NCBI GenBank assembly: GCA_903868145.1 | Contig: CAIPTY010000044.1 | Location: 1 to 56,086 of the forward strand | Length of the DNA: 56,086 nucleotides | Reading direction: 5' to 3' | Source of the DNA: an uncultured Desulfuromonadales bacterium | GTDB lineage: Bacteria; Desulfobacterota; Desulfuromonadia; Geobacterales; Pseudopelobacteraceae | Shown here: in pieces, positions 26,536-35,323 of the stretch | Layout of the letters: the number at the start of each line of letters is the position of its first letter | How positions within the stretch are numbered: position 1 is the stretch's first letter | The notes under the pieces: model-generated | Told to the model about the DNA's origin: nothing | Database searches by the model: none | Seen by the model: only the letters and a program-made list of their open reading frames with translations | Position numbers and translations under genes: made by a program

Positions 26536-28023
26536 TCAGTCCCTCGTAATCCTGTCCAGCAGGGATCCGTCAGATCTGCGGAGCGAGAGTTCAAGCGGCG
26601 CCTTGCCGAGGGCATGGGTGGCGCAGGAACAGCAGGGGTCGTAAAGCCTGAATGCCATTTCAACCCGGTTGAGAATACCGTCATTAAAAACACCACCCTT
26701 GATCAGTCCCGTTGCAGCCTTCATGATCGAAAGAGAAATCGGGGCGTTATTGTTGGTGGTGCCGACAATCATGTTGACTTTCTTCAACTGCCCGCGTTCG
26801 TCGGTCTCATAGTGGTGGAAAAGGGTGCCGCGCGGCGCCTCCACGCAACCGACGCCGACACCGGCCCGAGGCTCCACCTTCCCGCGTACGTTGGGGTCGC
26901 AGATGTCGGGATGATCCAGCAGTTCCACCATCCGTTCGGCCGCCTGCAACAGCTCGATCAGGCGTGCCCAGTGGGTTGCCAGGCGATGGTGTACCGGCAG
27001 GTTGCGGCCATGCGGCCCCGTGCCGCGAGCCTCGAAAGTCTCGAAAAAATGTTCGTATTCGGCCTGGGCCAGCGGGGTGGCCATGCGGTCAGCCACGTTG
27101 AGGCGCGCCAGCGGGGTGGCCTGGTAAATACCGCTCTCCTGCCCGTCCACAAATCCTTTCCAGCCGAATTGTTTGAGGTAAGGGAACTTCAGGTAACTCC
27201 AGGGCTCCACATGCTCGGCCAGATGCTCCAGGTAGTCCTGCGATTCGTACATCGTAACCTGATTGCCGACGGTATCAACCACCCGGATGGTGCCGTCGTA
27301 GAAATCAGGGGCAAAGTCGGCGTTGACGGTTCCCATGCTGTGGGTTTCGTTGCGGTAGAGGTCGGAGAGAAGCATGTCATGGTAGAGCGGGTTGCCGAGG
27401 ACGACATCCGCAAATACCGTGAGCGAGAATTGTGCAAAATCCACATTCTCACGGGCAGTCTGCCTGAAGTCTTGCCGCATGTCCGCCGTCAGCGGAACAG
27501 CCCAGCCACCCGGCAAGGCGCCGCAGAGATGTATCCCGCGTCCGCCAAGTCTCTTGATCAGGTCGTGGTTGCGCTTGCGGCATGCTATAACCTGCTGCCC
27601 CACATCCAGCCCAACCTTACGGATGACCCCGAGTATGTTGCGCTCCGCCGGCGGGGCATCGGGGCCGACGATGAAGTCGGGACCGCCCAGGCAGTAGAAG
27701 TGGGTGGTGTGGTCGGTGACAAAAAAGGCCATGTAGATCAGTTCGCGGATCCGGCGCGCCGCCGGGAGACATTCGAGGCCAAACGCTCTCTCCACCGCCT
27801 TGATGGCTGCCATGTGGTGAGCCTCGGGGCAGACCCCGCAGATACGGTTGGTGATGTTGGGCATCTCCTCGGCCTGCCGGCCGACGCAGAAAGACTCGAA
27901 ACCGCGCAGTTCGGGAACCTGGAAGTAGGCCGATGAGACGTTACCGGCATCGTCCAGAAATATCTCGATTTTGCCGTGCCCTTCCAGACGGGTGATCGGG
28001 TCGATGGTGATGCGCTGTTTCAT
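26536..28023 (-). CDS. mvhA: Mvh-type [NiFe] hydrogenase large subunit
   Basis: A 495-residue catalytic subunit of a cytoplasmic group 3 [NiFe] hydrogenase. Nickel ligands are present in the N-terminal RICGVCPEAHH (Cys62, Cys65) and the C-terminal DPCCSCATH (Cys464 or 465, Cys467; His470), followed by a 25-residue tail expected to be removed by the protease encoded next. No signal or Tat sequence is present. It takes up or makes H2 and feeds electrons to MvhG, MvhD and HdrA. The operon order is mvhG-mvhA-protease-hdrA-mvhD. It overlaps the small subunit gene by 4 nt. Confidence 0.95.
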   Translation of the reverse strand: MKQRITIDPITRLEGHGKIEIFLDDAGNVSSAYFQVPELRGFESFCVGRQAEEMPNITNRICGVCPEAHHMAAIKAVERAFGLECLPAARRIRELIYMAFFVTDHTTHFYCLGGPDFIVGPDAPPAERNILGVIRKVGLDVGQQVIACRKRNHDLIKRLGGRGIHLCGALPGGWAVPLTADMRQDFRQTARENVDFAQFSLTVFADVVLGNPLYHDMLLSDLYRNETHSMGTVNADFAPDFYDGTIRVVDTVGNQVTMYESQDYLEHLAEHVEPWSYLKFPYLKQFGWKGFVDGQESGIYQATPLARLNVADRMATPLAQAEYEHFFETFEARGTGPHGRNLPVHHRLATHWARLIELLQAAERMVELLDHPDICDPNVRGKVEPRAGVGVGCVEAPRGTLFHHYETDERGQLKKVNMIVGTTNNNAPISLSIMKAATGLIKGGVFNDGILNRVEMAFRLYDPCCSCATHALGKAPLELSLRRSDGSLLDRITRD

Positions 28024-29024
28024 CTCTCCACCTCCGGATTCCGGTCGGCGACAGAGGTCGATGCGAGTGAGTAGCGGTAGAAGGTTCCCAGCGGGTCTGT
28101 TATGCCGGAGAGTGCGCCCCTGAGATGGCGGTGCAGTTCCTCTTCATCGCTGCCCACGAGCCTGCCGGGTTCCAGAGCGGCGGCCAGTGTGGTGAGTGCA
28201 GATGCTCCGGGGTCTGCGTTGCGGTCAAGCGAACCGTAGCAGCCGCTGCAGGGCATGGCTACGGCCGGGCAGAGCGCCTGGCAGCCGCCCCGTGTGGCGC
28301 TTCCGAGACATCCGAAGCCCTGCTCAACCAGACACCACTCCGCCTCCGGAATCCCTTCGAACGGTCTGAGCATCTTGTGCGCCAGCACACTTCTCTTCTT
28401 CCGGGCACACTCGTCGCACACTGCCTTGTCCGTACATCCGATCAGCGAGCCTGACTGGGGCAGGGGCATCCCCGAGGCGATATGACGCACCACGGCAATG
28501 ATCTGCTCCGGTTCTGGCGGACAGCCCGGCATGGTGTAATCGACACTGACCGCCTCATGAACCGCGAGGACACGACTCAGAAAAGCAGGCAGTTCCAGTT
28601 CCCCATCCGGGACGCTGCTTGAGACTCCGGGGATGATCCGCTCCGGATTGTCCAGGCTGGCAGCGGTACAAAAAGCCGTTTCAAGCAGATCACGCAGACC
28701 GTGCTGATTAGCCAGGGCCGGGATGCCGCCCGATGCGGCGCAGCTTCCGAAGGCCACGAAGATCCGGGATTTTCTGCGGAGCAATCGAGCCATTTCCAGA
28801 TTTTCCGAGGTGCGCAGCGAACCGTTGAAGAGTGTCAGAAACAGTGCGGAGTCAGGCAGGGCTTCTATGTCTTTCTTTTTGGTATCCAGCAGGCAGGGGC
28901 AGAACATGAAATCAAAAAACTTGTCAACCTCGAAAATAGCCTCATGAATATTGGCCAGAGAAATCTCGCAGCCCCCGCATGATGCGGCCCAGTACATGGC
29001 CAGCTTGGGTTTTTCATTCGGCAT
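28020..29024 (-). CDS. mvhG: Mvh-type [NiFe] hydrogenase small subunit
   Basis: A 334-residue iron-sulfur subunit that relays electrons from the [NiFe] site. The N-terminal proximal-cluster motif is CGGCE (Cys16, Cys19). Further conserved cysteines include GSCAASGG, YTMPGCPPE and a C-terminal cluster-rich section (CTDKAVCDECARKK, GFGCLGSATRGGCQALCP, PCSGCYG) holding ferredoxin-like sites. It lacks a Tat signal, so the enzyme is cytoplasmic. A GGCAGG-type ribosome binding site precedes the ATG. It follows a 52-residue small gene by 30 nt. Confidence 0.94.
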   Translation of the reverse strand: MPNEKPKLAMYWAASCGGCEISLANIHEAIFEVDKFFDFMFCPCLLDTKKKDIEALPDSALFLTLFNGSLRTSENLEMARLLRRKSRIFVAFGSCAASGGIPALANQHGLRDLLETAFCTAASLDNPERIIPGVSSSVPDGELELPAFLSRVLAVHEAVSVDYTMPGCPPEPEQIIAVVRHIASGMPLPQSGSLIGCTDKAVCDECARKKRSVLAHKMLRPFEGIPEAEWCLVEQGFGCLGSATRGGCQALCPAVAMPCSGCYGSLDRNADPGASALTTLAAALEPGRLVGSDEEELHRHLRGALSGITDPLGTFYRYSLASTSVADRNPEVER

Positions 29025-29054
29025 GGCGACCTGCCTTTTCAGAGGTTCAAGAGT

Positions 29055-29213
29055 TCAGTAGATGATGATGTAGCCATGCTGTTCCGCTATCTTTCGAACC
29101 TCGTCCTTGTCCGTGATGTTATAGATCTTTCCCTCCAGGACGAAGATGAAACCACCATCTCCGTCCGGGCGGGCATCCTCAAGCAGCGCTTCAAACGTGG
29201 CCGTTTTTACCAT
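29055..29213 (-). CDS. Small conserved-looking protein of unknown function (52 residues)
   Basis: A 52-residue acidic protein starting MVKTATFEALLEDARPD and ending HGYIIIY. A GGAGG ribosome binding site lies 7 nt before its ATG, which is better than for many genes here. Longer versions of the frame run upstream but overlap the aldolase gene. It overlaps the 3' end of that gene by 23 nt and precedes mvhG by 30 nt, so it is placed to be co-expressed with the hydrogenase. I do not recognise the family. It may be a small regulatory or assembly protein. Confidence 0.6.
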   Translation of the reverse strand: MVKTATFEALLEDARPDGDGGFIFVLEGKIYNITDKDEVRKIAEQHGYIIIY

Positions 29214-30291
29214 GCGGAACCTCCGTTGGGCCGGCAGCAGCAGCCTGTACCGCCGATACAAGCATCCGCACATCCTGCTCCGTGGTCTGCCATGAGCACA
29301 TAAAACGGGCGCCGCCGGTGCCGATGAAGGAATAGAAGTGCCAGCCGGCTGCACGCAGGGCGGTGGTCATGTCATCGGGCATTTCTGCAAAAACCGCATT
29401 GGCCTGACAGGGAGACATCAGCAGGACGCCCGGTATCTTTTCCAGCTCGTCCGCAAGAATCCGCGCCATCCGGTTGGCGTGCGCAGCGTTTTTGAGCCAG
29501 GCCCCCCCCCTCAGCATCCCGATCCAGGGAGCTGAGATGAAACGCATCTTGGAAGCCAGCTGTCCTGCCTGCTTGCAGCGGAACTCAAACTCATGGGCCA
29601 GGCCACGATCAAAAAACACCACCGCTTCACCAATAGCCATGCCGTTCTTGGCGCCTCCCAGGCAGAGCACCTCCACACCTGCCTTCCAGGTGATGTCGGC
29701 TGGCGCGACCCCCAGCGCCGCCACCGCATTTGCGAAGCGGGCGCCGTCCATCTGAACCCGCAGGCCGTGACGACGGGCCAGTTCTCCGGCGGCCCCGATC
29801 TCTCGGGCAGTGTAAACCGTGCCCAGTTCGGTGGATTGGGTCAGACTCAGAACGCGCGGCTTTGGGTAGTGGATGTCGCTGCGACGGGTGATCGCCTGCT
29901 CGACGGCCGTCAGGTCGAGTTTTCCGCCCGATCCCGGTATGTGGAGGATCTTTGTGCCATTGGAGAAAAATTCCGGAGCGCCGCATTCATCGGTCTCAAC
30001 GTGGGCAAGTTCGTGACAGATAACGCTGTGATAGGAGCGGCAGAGCGCTGCAAGGGCCAGTGAATTGGCGGCTGTGCCATTGAATACGAAAAATACCTGG
30101 CAGTCGGTCTCAAAAACTTCCCGGATGCAGGAGCAGGCCTGCCCGGTCCAGTCGTCATCACCGTACGACGAGGCGAATCCGCAATTTGCCCGTTCCATCG
30201 CCTGCCACGCATCGGGACAGATACCGGCATAGTTGTCACTGGCAAATTGCTTGAAAACAGGTTGTATCGCTTCGATAATATCCGCCGCCAC
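29191..30291 (-). CDS. ltaE: Low-specificity L-threonine aldolase (beta-eliminating lyase fold)
   Basis: A PLP enzyme that cleaves L-threonine/allo-threonine to glycine and acetaldehyde. It shows the family opening FASDNYAGICPDAW, the phosphate-binding FNGTAANSLAL segment, HELAHVETDECGAPEF, RVQMDGARFANA and the PLP lysine in CLGGAKNG. The frame extends to an ATG at 30372, but that start has no ribosome binding site. GTG at 30291 follows GGGAGG by 7 nt and gives 366 residues, close to the usual 340-360. I prefer the GTG start but am not certain. It reads into the 52-residue gene and the hydrogenase operon. Confidence 0.88.
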   Translation of the reverse strand: MAADIIEAIQPVFKQFASDNYAGICPDAWQAMERANCGFASSYGDDDWTGQACSCIREVFETDCQVFFVFNGTAANSLALAALCRSYHSVICHELAHVETDECGAPEFFSNGTKILHIPGSGGKLDLTAVEQAITRRSDIHYPKPRVLSLTQSTELGTVYTAREIGAAGELARRHGLRVQMDGARFANAVAALGVAPADITWKAGVEVLCLGGAKNGMAIGEAVVFFDRGLAHEFEFRCKQAGQLASKMRFISAPWIGMLRGGAWLKNAAHANRMARILADELEKIPGVLLMSPCQANAVFAEMPDDMTTALRAAGWHFYSFIGTGGARFMCSWQTTEQDVRMLVSAVQAAAAGPTEVPHGKNGHV

Positions 30292-30565
30292 GCAGTCCCT
30301 CCCCCACCCGGTATTCAGGCTTGGAACAGTAGCACGTAACCGGCTGGTTTGCCAGAGATTCATCACCGGCATGCTTACTAATTGGTTGTATGTCCCTCAA
30401 AAAATGAATAGAATGGTCCCTCTGGAAGTTTCTGGTCACACGGATATCGCCTTGCGCTTTCATATCGGAGATAGATACAGTTTTCCGGCGGCTGAATGCG
30501 TTGTCGCGTCCGCAGTTTTTTGTCGCAGCACAATGTACTACTACCACGGCATACAGGAGGATTCC

Positions 30566-30997
30566 ATGAAACGGGCAGCATGTGTAGTATTGATGACAGC
30601 GGTTTTTGCAGCACCAGCCTCTGCCGCACGGCTTTACCTTAAGGAAGGCGGTTACATCCAGGCTAAGAGGGTTTGGAAAGAGGGGGGGAAGGTGTACGTG
30701 CTGGCCAATCGCGACACACTTACGTCGTTTGAAAAATCTGAAGTGAATATGAAACGAACCTTCGCCAGGAAACCACGACCCGCGAAAAAGCCCGATGCCG
30801 CGCTTCAGCAAACCGCAACGCCCAAGTCACAGGAGGCAGCCGCATCAGCAAAACCGGCTGTGAAAAAGACCGGAATAGCACTTCCCTCCCTGACGAAGCT
30901 GCCGGAAAGGTCCCCTGACAGCCTGGTGCCTTCCAGTGGCAGCGGCGGCGCAATCCGACAGCACAAAAAGGAAATGGCTGAAAAGACAGCTGAATAA
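30566..30997 (+). CDS. Secreted or periplasmic Lys/Pro/Ala-rich protein of unknown function
   Basis: A 143-residue protein with a clear signal peptide (about 1-20, ending ASAA). A short beta-rich stretch follows, ARLYLKEGGYIQAKRVWKEG and GKVYVLANRDTLTSF, which resembles small SH3-like or DUF4124-type periplasmic modules. The tail is low-complexity (Lys, Pro, Ala, Ser). The frame continues upstream, but ATG 30566 has an AGGAGG site 6 nt before it and starts the signal peptide. It converges with hemB. No function can be assigned. Confidence 0.75.
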   Translation: MKRAACVVLMTAVFAAPASAARLYLKEGGYIQAKRVWKEGGKVYVLANRDTLTSFEKSEVNMKRTFARKPRPAKKPDAALQQTATPKSQEAAASAKPAVKKTGIALPSLTKLPERSPDSLVPSSGSGGAIRQHKKEMAEKTAE

Positions 30998-31005
30998 ACT
31001 GGTTG

Positions 31006-31983
31006 TCAGTTCCCGTTCAGCCAGCGGGCAACGTCTTTGGCATGATAGCTGATGATGATATCTGCTCCGGCACGCTTGAATGAGGTCATGGTCTCCATGA
31101 CGACCCGTTTCTCGTCAATCCAGCCGTTAGCCGCTGCGCCCTTGATCATGCTGTATTCTCCCGAGACGTTGTAGACCGCCAGCGGCAGGTTGAACTCGTT
31201 GCGCAGGTCACGCACGATATCCAGATAGGGAAGGCCCGGTTTGACCATTATGATGTCGGCTCCCTCCTCTATGTCGGAAGCGGCTTCGCGCAGGGCCTCC
31301 AGCCGGTTTCCCGGATCCATCTGGTAGCTCCGCCGGTCACCGAACTGTGGTGTGGATTCGGCCGCCTCGCGAAAAGGGCCGTAATAGCCGGAAGCGTATT
31401 TGACTGCATAGCTCATGATCGGAATTTTGTCGAAACCGTTCTCATCAAGCGCCCCACGAATAGCGGCGACGCGCCCGTCCATCATGTCCGACGGAGCGAC
31501 CATATCTGCACCGGCTTTGGCATGGGAAACCGCCTCCCGCGCCAGCAACTCAAGCGTCGGGTCGTTGTCCACATCGCCATTATTGATAATGCCGCAATGA
31601 CCGTGATCGGTGTACTCGCACATACAGACATCCGTTATCACCGCCAGACCGGGCACCTCACGCTTGATGGCACGGATGGTCTGCTGGATGATGCCGGTAT
31701 CGGAATAGGCGTCACTCCCGACCGCATCCTTGGACTCGGGAATACCGAACAGCAGAACCGCCGGGATGCCCAGCGCGTGAACCTCTGCCGCTTCAACCAC
31801 GATCTGTTCTATGGACTGCTGATAGATGCCGGGCATGGAGGAAATTTCTTTTTTTATCCCGCGACCGAATGCTGAAAACATCGGATACACAAGGTCATTC
31901 ACTGAAAGCGCTGTTTCGCTGACCATCTTTCTGAACGATTCATTTCCACGAATCCTGCGTGCCCTGAATTGCGGGTAAAACAT
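31006..31983 (-). CDS. hemB: Porphobilinogen synthase (delta-aminolevulinate dehydratase)
   Basis: A 325-residue enzyme that condenses two 5-aminolevulinate molecules into porphobilinogen, an early step for haem and cobalamin. It has the zinc-binding triad in [13 protein letters not shown] (Cys120, Cys122, Cys130) and the two active-site lysines in [18 protein letters not shown] and [12 protein letters not shown]. The ATG at 31983 has GGGAGG 6 nt upstream; an ATG at 32049 would add 22 unlikely residues. It is a stand-alone gene in a genome that would need much haem for c-type cytochromes. Confidence 0.97.
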   Translation of the reverse strand: MFYPQFRARRIRGNESFRKMVSETALSVNDLVYPMFSAFGRGIKKEISSMPGIYQQSIEQIVVEAAEVHALGIPAVLLFGIPESKDAVGSDAYSDTGIIQQTIRAIKREVPGLAVITDVCMCEYTDHGHCGIINNGDVDNDPTLELLAREAVSHAKAGADMVAPSDMMDGRVAAIRGALDENGFDKIPIMSYAVKYASGYYGPFREAAESTPQFGDRRSYQMDPGNRLEALREAASDIEEGADIIMVKPGLPYLDIVRDLRNEFNLPLAVYNVSGEYSMIKGAAANGWIDEKRVVMETMTSFKRAGADIIISYHAKDVARWLNGN

Positions 31984-32145
31984 ATCAACCTCCCTCGGTC
32001 TCGTATGTGAAGCGCTGGAAATACTACCCAACAGCGTGTCAAATTGCAAGCTTCCGCTCAGCAGTATGGCATATATGACCGAGCAGAGCGGACCGTTTCT
32101 CTGCTATCATAAAGTGCTTCACGATATTTTGATCGTTTTGGGGGC

Positions 32146-32174
32146 TTGATTTTCAGGCCAATCTATTGTATACA
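32146..32174 (+). promoter_or_regulatory. Possible promoter of the OmpA-family gene
   Basis: TTGATT (32146-32151) and TATACA (32169-32174) are separated by 17 nt and lie 66 nt before the ATG at 32240. Both elements differ from consensus, so this is a moderate prediction. Confidence 0.4.
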
Positions 32175-32239
32175 GGTTACTCAGATTGATTTGTATGCTT
32201 GAGTCGGTGAATAAAATTTGCTACAGGAGGAAATGAAAC

Positions 32240-33427
32240 ATGAAAAAGTCCGTATTGCTTGCAGTTTTTGGAATCATTATGTGCGCAACGGTTGCTTCGG
32301 CAGCCAACAGGGAGGGCCAGTTCTCCGTCTCGCCGGTGATCGGCGGATACACCTTTGATGGTCGTCAGCACCTGGATACCAACCCGGTTTATGGTTTGAG
32401 ACTGGGATACAATTTCACGAACCACATCGGGATTGAAGCCCTTTTCGATTACGTCAATACCTCGCCTGAGCATAGCCGCAAAGACATTAACATGATACGT
32501 TACGGCGGCGAACTGCTGTACCATTTCTTCCCTTCCAAAGCCTTCGTTCCATACGTGGCGGCAGGTGTCGGCGGACTCAGCTATAACAACACCAACAACC
32601 TTGACTCAAAAAACCAGGCTGTATTCGACTACGGAGTCGGTGCCAAGTATTTTCTGATCGACTGCTTTGCGCTCCGTGCTGATGTCAGACATCTGATCAC
32701 GGCAGTCAATAGCCCGAAAAACAATGTGGAATATACCGTTGGCGCCTACATCCCGTTTGGCGGGGTTATGCCGGTGGTAAAACCGGTGGAGATTCCGGTA
32801 GAGCCGACAGCCAGGATCACGGCGGTTCCCGGTTCGATCCTGAAAGGTCAGAATTCTACCCTCAACTGGACATCAAATAACGCTACAAAGTGTGATATAG
32901 AGCCCGAGATCGGTCCTGTTGAGCTGCAGGGGAGCAAGGTTGTCACTCCCGGCGCAAGCACCGCCTACACCCTGAATTGTTCAAATCAATCCGCCAGAGT
33001 GAGCAGCGTTGCAGGTGTTGAGGTGAGCACGCCGCCGCCTGTTGTCATTGAAAGAAAGCCGGAGCCCCCCGTCCAGCGCTTCTGCAAACCCGCAGTACTG
33101 GATATCCATTTCGACACCGACAAGTCTGATATCAAGCCGATGTACGAAGGAGAGCTGAAGACGGTTGGCGCGTTTCTGACAGAGTTCCCGAAAGCCCATG
33201 GGGAGATTTCCGGCCACACCGATAACATCGCCAGCAAGAAGTATAATGAAAAGCTCTCTCAGCGTCGTGCCGCGAGCGTCAAAAAATACATTGTGGACAA
33301 GTTCGGCATAGCGCCTGACCGCATATCTGCAAAAGGGTATGGTCTGACAAAACCGATAGCCACCAACAAAACCAAGGAAGGCAGGGCCCAGAATCGTCGC
33401 ATTGAGGCTAATTTTACCTGCGAATAG
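32240..33427 (+). CDS. OmpA-family outer membrane protein
   Basis: A 395-residue protein with a signal peptide (about 1-21), an N-terminal eight-stranded beta-barrel (about 25-178, alternating aromatic/polar strands) and an Ig-like insert (about 190-262, with KGQNSTLNWTSNNATKCD). The C-terminal OmpA peptidoglycan-binding domain (about 285-395) has LDIHFDTDKSDIKP, ISGHTDNIASKKYNEKLSQR and the NRRIE ending. It ties the outer membrane to the cell wall. The Ig-like segment between barrel and OmpA domain is an addition to the basic plan. An AGGAGG site precedes the ATG and a strong terminator follows. Confidence 0.93.
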   Translation: MKKSVLLAVFGIIMCATVASAANREGQFSVSPVIGGYTFDGRQHLDTNPVYGLRLGYNFTNHIGIEALFDYVNTSPEHSRKDINMIRYGGELLYHFFPSKAFVPYVAAGVGGLSYNNTNNLDSKNQAVFDYGVGAKYFLIDCFALRADVRHLITAVNSPKNNVEYTVGAYIPFGGVMPVVKPVEIPVEPTARITAVPGSILKGQNSTLNWTSNNATKCDIEPEIGPVELQGSKVVTPGASTAYTLNCSNQSARVSSVAGVEVSTPPPVVIERKPEPPVQRFCKPAVLDIHFDTDKSDIKPMYEGELKTVGAFLTEFPKAHGEISGHTDNIASKKYNEKLSQRRAASVKKYIVDKFGIAPDRISAKGYGLTKPIATNKTKEGRAQNRRIEANFTCE

Positions 33428-33450
33428 ATTTCCCTGTTGAATAGCAAAAG

Positions 33451-33490
33451 AAAAAACCGCCTTTCAGATCCTCTGAATGGCGGTTTTTTT
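33451..33490 (+). terminator. Rho-independent terminator after the OmpA-family gene
   Basis: AAAAAACCGCC pairs with GGCGGTTTTTTT, with an inner TTCAG/CTGAA extension of the stem and a mostly T tail. It lies 24 nt after the stop codon. Confidence 0.9.
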
Positions 33491-33508
33491 ATTGATACGG
33501 GTGACGTT

Positions 33509-33633
33509 ATTCCGATTCCAGATCAAGGATGATATCAAGGCAGCGAGGATTGAGGCGGCGAGGCGTACGTGGCAGTACGTTGAGCTGCCGAAGACGAGCT
33601 AACGACGATAGGGCCTTGATGTGGAATTGGAAT
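33509..33633. repeat. Inverted-repeat-bounded REP/MITE-like element
   Basis: The left arm ATTCCGATTCCAGATCAAGG (33509-33528) is nearly the reverse complement of the right arm CCTTGATGTGGAATTGGAAT (33614-33633). Between them is a second imperfect hairpin (GGCGGC...CGTAC, then GTACG...GCTGCC, about 33554-33588). No gene is visible inside. The right arm reaches the stop codon of larA. It looks like a dispersed palindromic element; copy number cannot be judged here. Confidence 0.6.
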
Positions 33634-34895
33634 CAGACCGGCAGAATGCTGCCACCTTCCGGCATCACATATCCCTTCCAGTCTTTCGGCAGTAATCCCT
33701 CGGCAATCTGCATGGCCTGTTCGAGGGTCCTGGCCGGTATCATGCCCATTTCCTCTACCTGACCAGCCGAAAATTCCGACACCAGTATGATTCTGAAACG
33801 CTGTGCTTTCTGAAGTGTGGAATAGGCAGTCTGGCCGTTTATCTCGTACCGTTCCCGAAGCGCCGCCTCAAACTCGCTCAAACGTTTGTGCCGGAACCAG
33901 TCGAAGAAGGTTGGGTGGCCGAATCCGTCGCGGCACTCCGCCAGAAGGATCATGACCCCGTGCTCTTTCAGGGCTTGACTGGCGTATTCCATTGATTTGT
34001 GCGCCTGGATCAAATTGATGTCTTTGGGAAAGCCGCCAGTTGACACAATCACCAGATCTGACTTTTTCTCCAGCGGATATGAGAAGTGTTGCCGGTAGAA
34101 GTCACACCCCTTCTCATGGGCTTCCTGCCACTGCCCGCCGAAAGCGGCAATGATGCGTTTATCAGGCGAAAGCACCGTATTGAGGATGAAATCAGGTTTG
34201 GCCATGGCGCAGGCCTCCACCATGGCCTGATGCACCGGGTTGTCTGTCAGCTTTCCCGTCACGGCAGCGTCGTTTTTGCCACTCCCCGGACGGGTATTGA
34301 GCACGGCAAAGTGGCTGTCCATACAGGCCTGACGGCTTGCGATGCCGGGCAGTACCGATTTGCGCCCCCCGCCAAAACCTGCAAAATAGTGGAAGCCGAT
34401 CACCCCGGTCAGGATCAGGCGATCCGCCGCAACAGCTCTCCGGTTTATGGAGACATTGATACCGTTGGATGTCCTTCCGATAGATACGAGTTCCTGGGCA
34501 TTGTCGCAGTCGTGATCCCTGACCCGGATGCGACCGGAGAGCGAACCGAGAATTTTCGTATGTTCATCGTGAGTCTGCGTGCGATGGATGCCGAGGGCGA
34601 TCAGTACTTCGATATCAGTATCAGGTATACCCTGGCTGTTCAGGCGCTGCACCAGCAGCGGCAGATATATCTCGCTACCGGTGTAACGGGTTATGTCCGA
34701 CGTGACGATGATGACCGTGTCGCCGGGGACGAAACGGGAGATAGCAGCGTGACAATCGTCAAGGGCAGCATTGATGATCTTTTCGGGGGATGTGACGGTG
34801 GCAGGCACCAACGGCTCGATGATTCCTGCCAGGCGTGACGGGGGGAGTTCAAGTTTAAACGTGGTGGAGCCGTATTTGAGATCGATTGGTGGCAT
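33633..34895 (-). CDS. larA: LarA-family nickel-pincer lactate racemase-like protein
   Basis: A 420-residue protein of the LarA superfamily, which racemises or epimerises alpha-hydroxyacids using a nickel-pincer nucleotide bound to lysine. It shows ALGIHRTQTHDEH (about 100-112), GFHYFAGFGGGRKSVLPG (about 167-184, with the cofactor lysine near 179) and MDSH (His near 195), in the order of LarA His108/His174/Lys184/His200. No larB, larC or larE is nearby. The substrate may not be lactate, as the family is diverse. ATG 34895 is preferred over 34913 because the family usually starts there. The stop abuts the repeat at 33509-33633. Confidence 0.9.
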   Translation of the reverse strand: MPPIDLKYGSTTFKLELPPSRLAGIIEPLVPATVTSPEKIINAALDDCHAAISRFVPGDTVIIVTSDITRYTGSEIYLPLLVQRLNSQGIPDTDIEVLIALGIHRTQTHDEHTKILGSLSGRIRVRDHDCDNAQELVSIGRTSNGINVSINRRAVAADRLILTGVIGFHYFAGFGGGRKSVLPGIASRQACMDSHFAVLNTRPGSGKNDAAVTGKLTDNPVHQAMVEACAMAKPDFILNTVLSPDKRIIAAFGGQWQEAHEKGCDFYRQHFSYPLEKKSDLVIVSTGGFPKDINLIQAHKSMEYASQALKEHGVMILLAECRDGFGHPTFFDWFRHKRLSEFEAALRERYEINGQTAYSTLQKAQRFRIILVSEFSAGQVEEMGMIPARTLEQAMQIAEGLLPKDWKGYVMPEGGSILPV

Positions 34896-34920
34896 AGATT
34901 TACAGACATACAAAAGAGAC

Positions 34921-34953
34921 GGGCAGAAAACCGGATGCTCTCATCTTCTGCCC
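34921..34953 (-). terminator. Hairpin terminator after the YtxH-like gene
   Basis: GGGCAGAA (34921-34928) and TTCTGCCC (34946-34953) form a perfect 8-bp stem. On the minus strand it is followed by GTCTCTTTTGT, a weak U-rich tail. It separates the ytxH-like gene from larA. Confidence 0.55.
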
Positions 34954-34992
34954 ATCCCTGCTGATATTAAGAGGTTACGGGTTGCCGGACAT

Positions 34993-35238
34993 TCAGATCC
35001 AGGCGTCCCCGCCGTCATACTCATACCCGCCGGCCTTGCTTTTGGGAGTGACCTTGAATTTCGCTTCACGGGCAAGGCGTCTCACGTTGTCTGATGCTGA
35101 TTCACCAAGGCCTGACAGCCTTTTTCGTGCCTCGCTCCCGGTTGTGGGTGCAAGAAGCAGCGCGGCGACCGCACCGAGAGCGGCACCGGAAACAAAGGCT
35201 ATGACTGCTGCGGCAGCGTTATCGTTGTTGGTAGACAT
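34993..35238 (-). CDS. YtxH-domain small membrane-associated protein
   Basis: An 81-residue protein with an N-terminal glycine/alanine-rich membrane helix (about 10-29, FVSGAALGAVAALLLAPTTG) and a Ser-Glu-Ala-Arg helix after it. This matches the YtxH/GvpP-like family, linked loosely to stress. The C-terminal 25 residues are flexible and end in YEYDGGDAWI. It has a GGAG-type ribosome binding site and its own likely terminator. The exact role is unknown. Confidence 0.82.
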   Translation of the reverse strand: MSTNNDNAAAAVIAFVSGAALGAVAALLLAPTTGSEARKRLSGLGESASDNVRRLAREAKFKVTPKSKAGGYEYDGGDAWI

Positions 35239-35323
35239 GACGTGGCTCCTTTATCGTGGTGTCAAATATTTTCAAAATTCTGCTCCATATCTAGCACAGC
35301 CCGGCATGGCAGCAAAGCATTTT

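Noticed and set aside
26506-27936. Open frame of 476 codons on the plus strand
   Set aside because: It is antisense to the hydrogenase large subunit, which has all expected motifs; it is a GC-driven shadow.
30292-30372. Longer aldolase start at ATG 30372
   Set aside because: There is no ribosome binding site, while GTG 30291 has a strong one and gives the family length. It stays possible.
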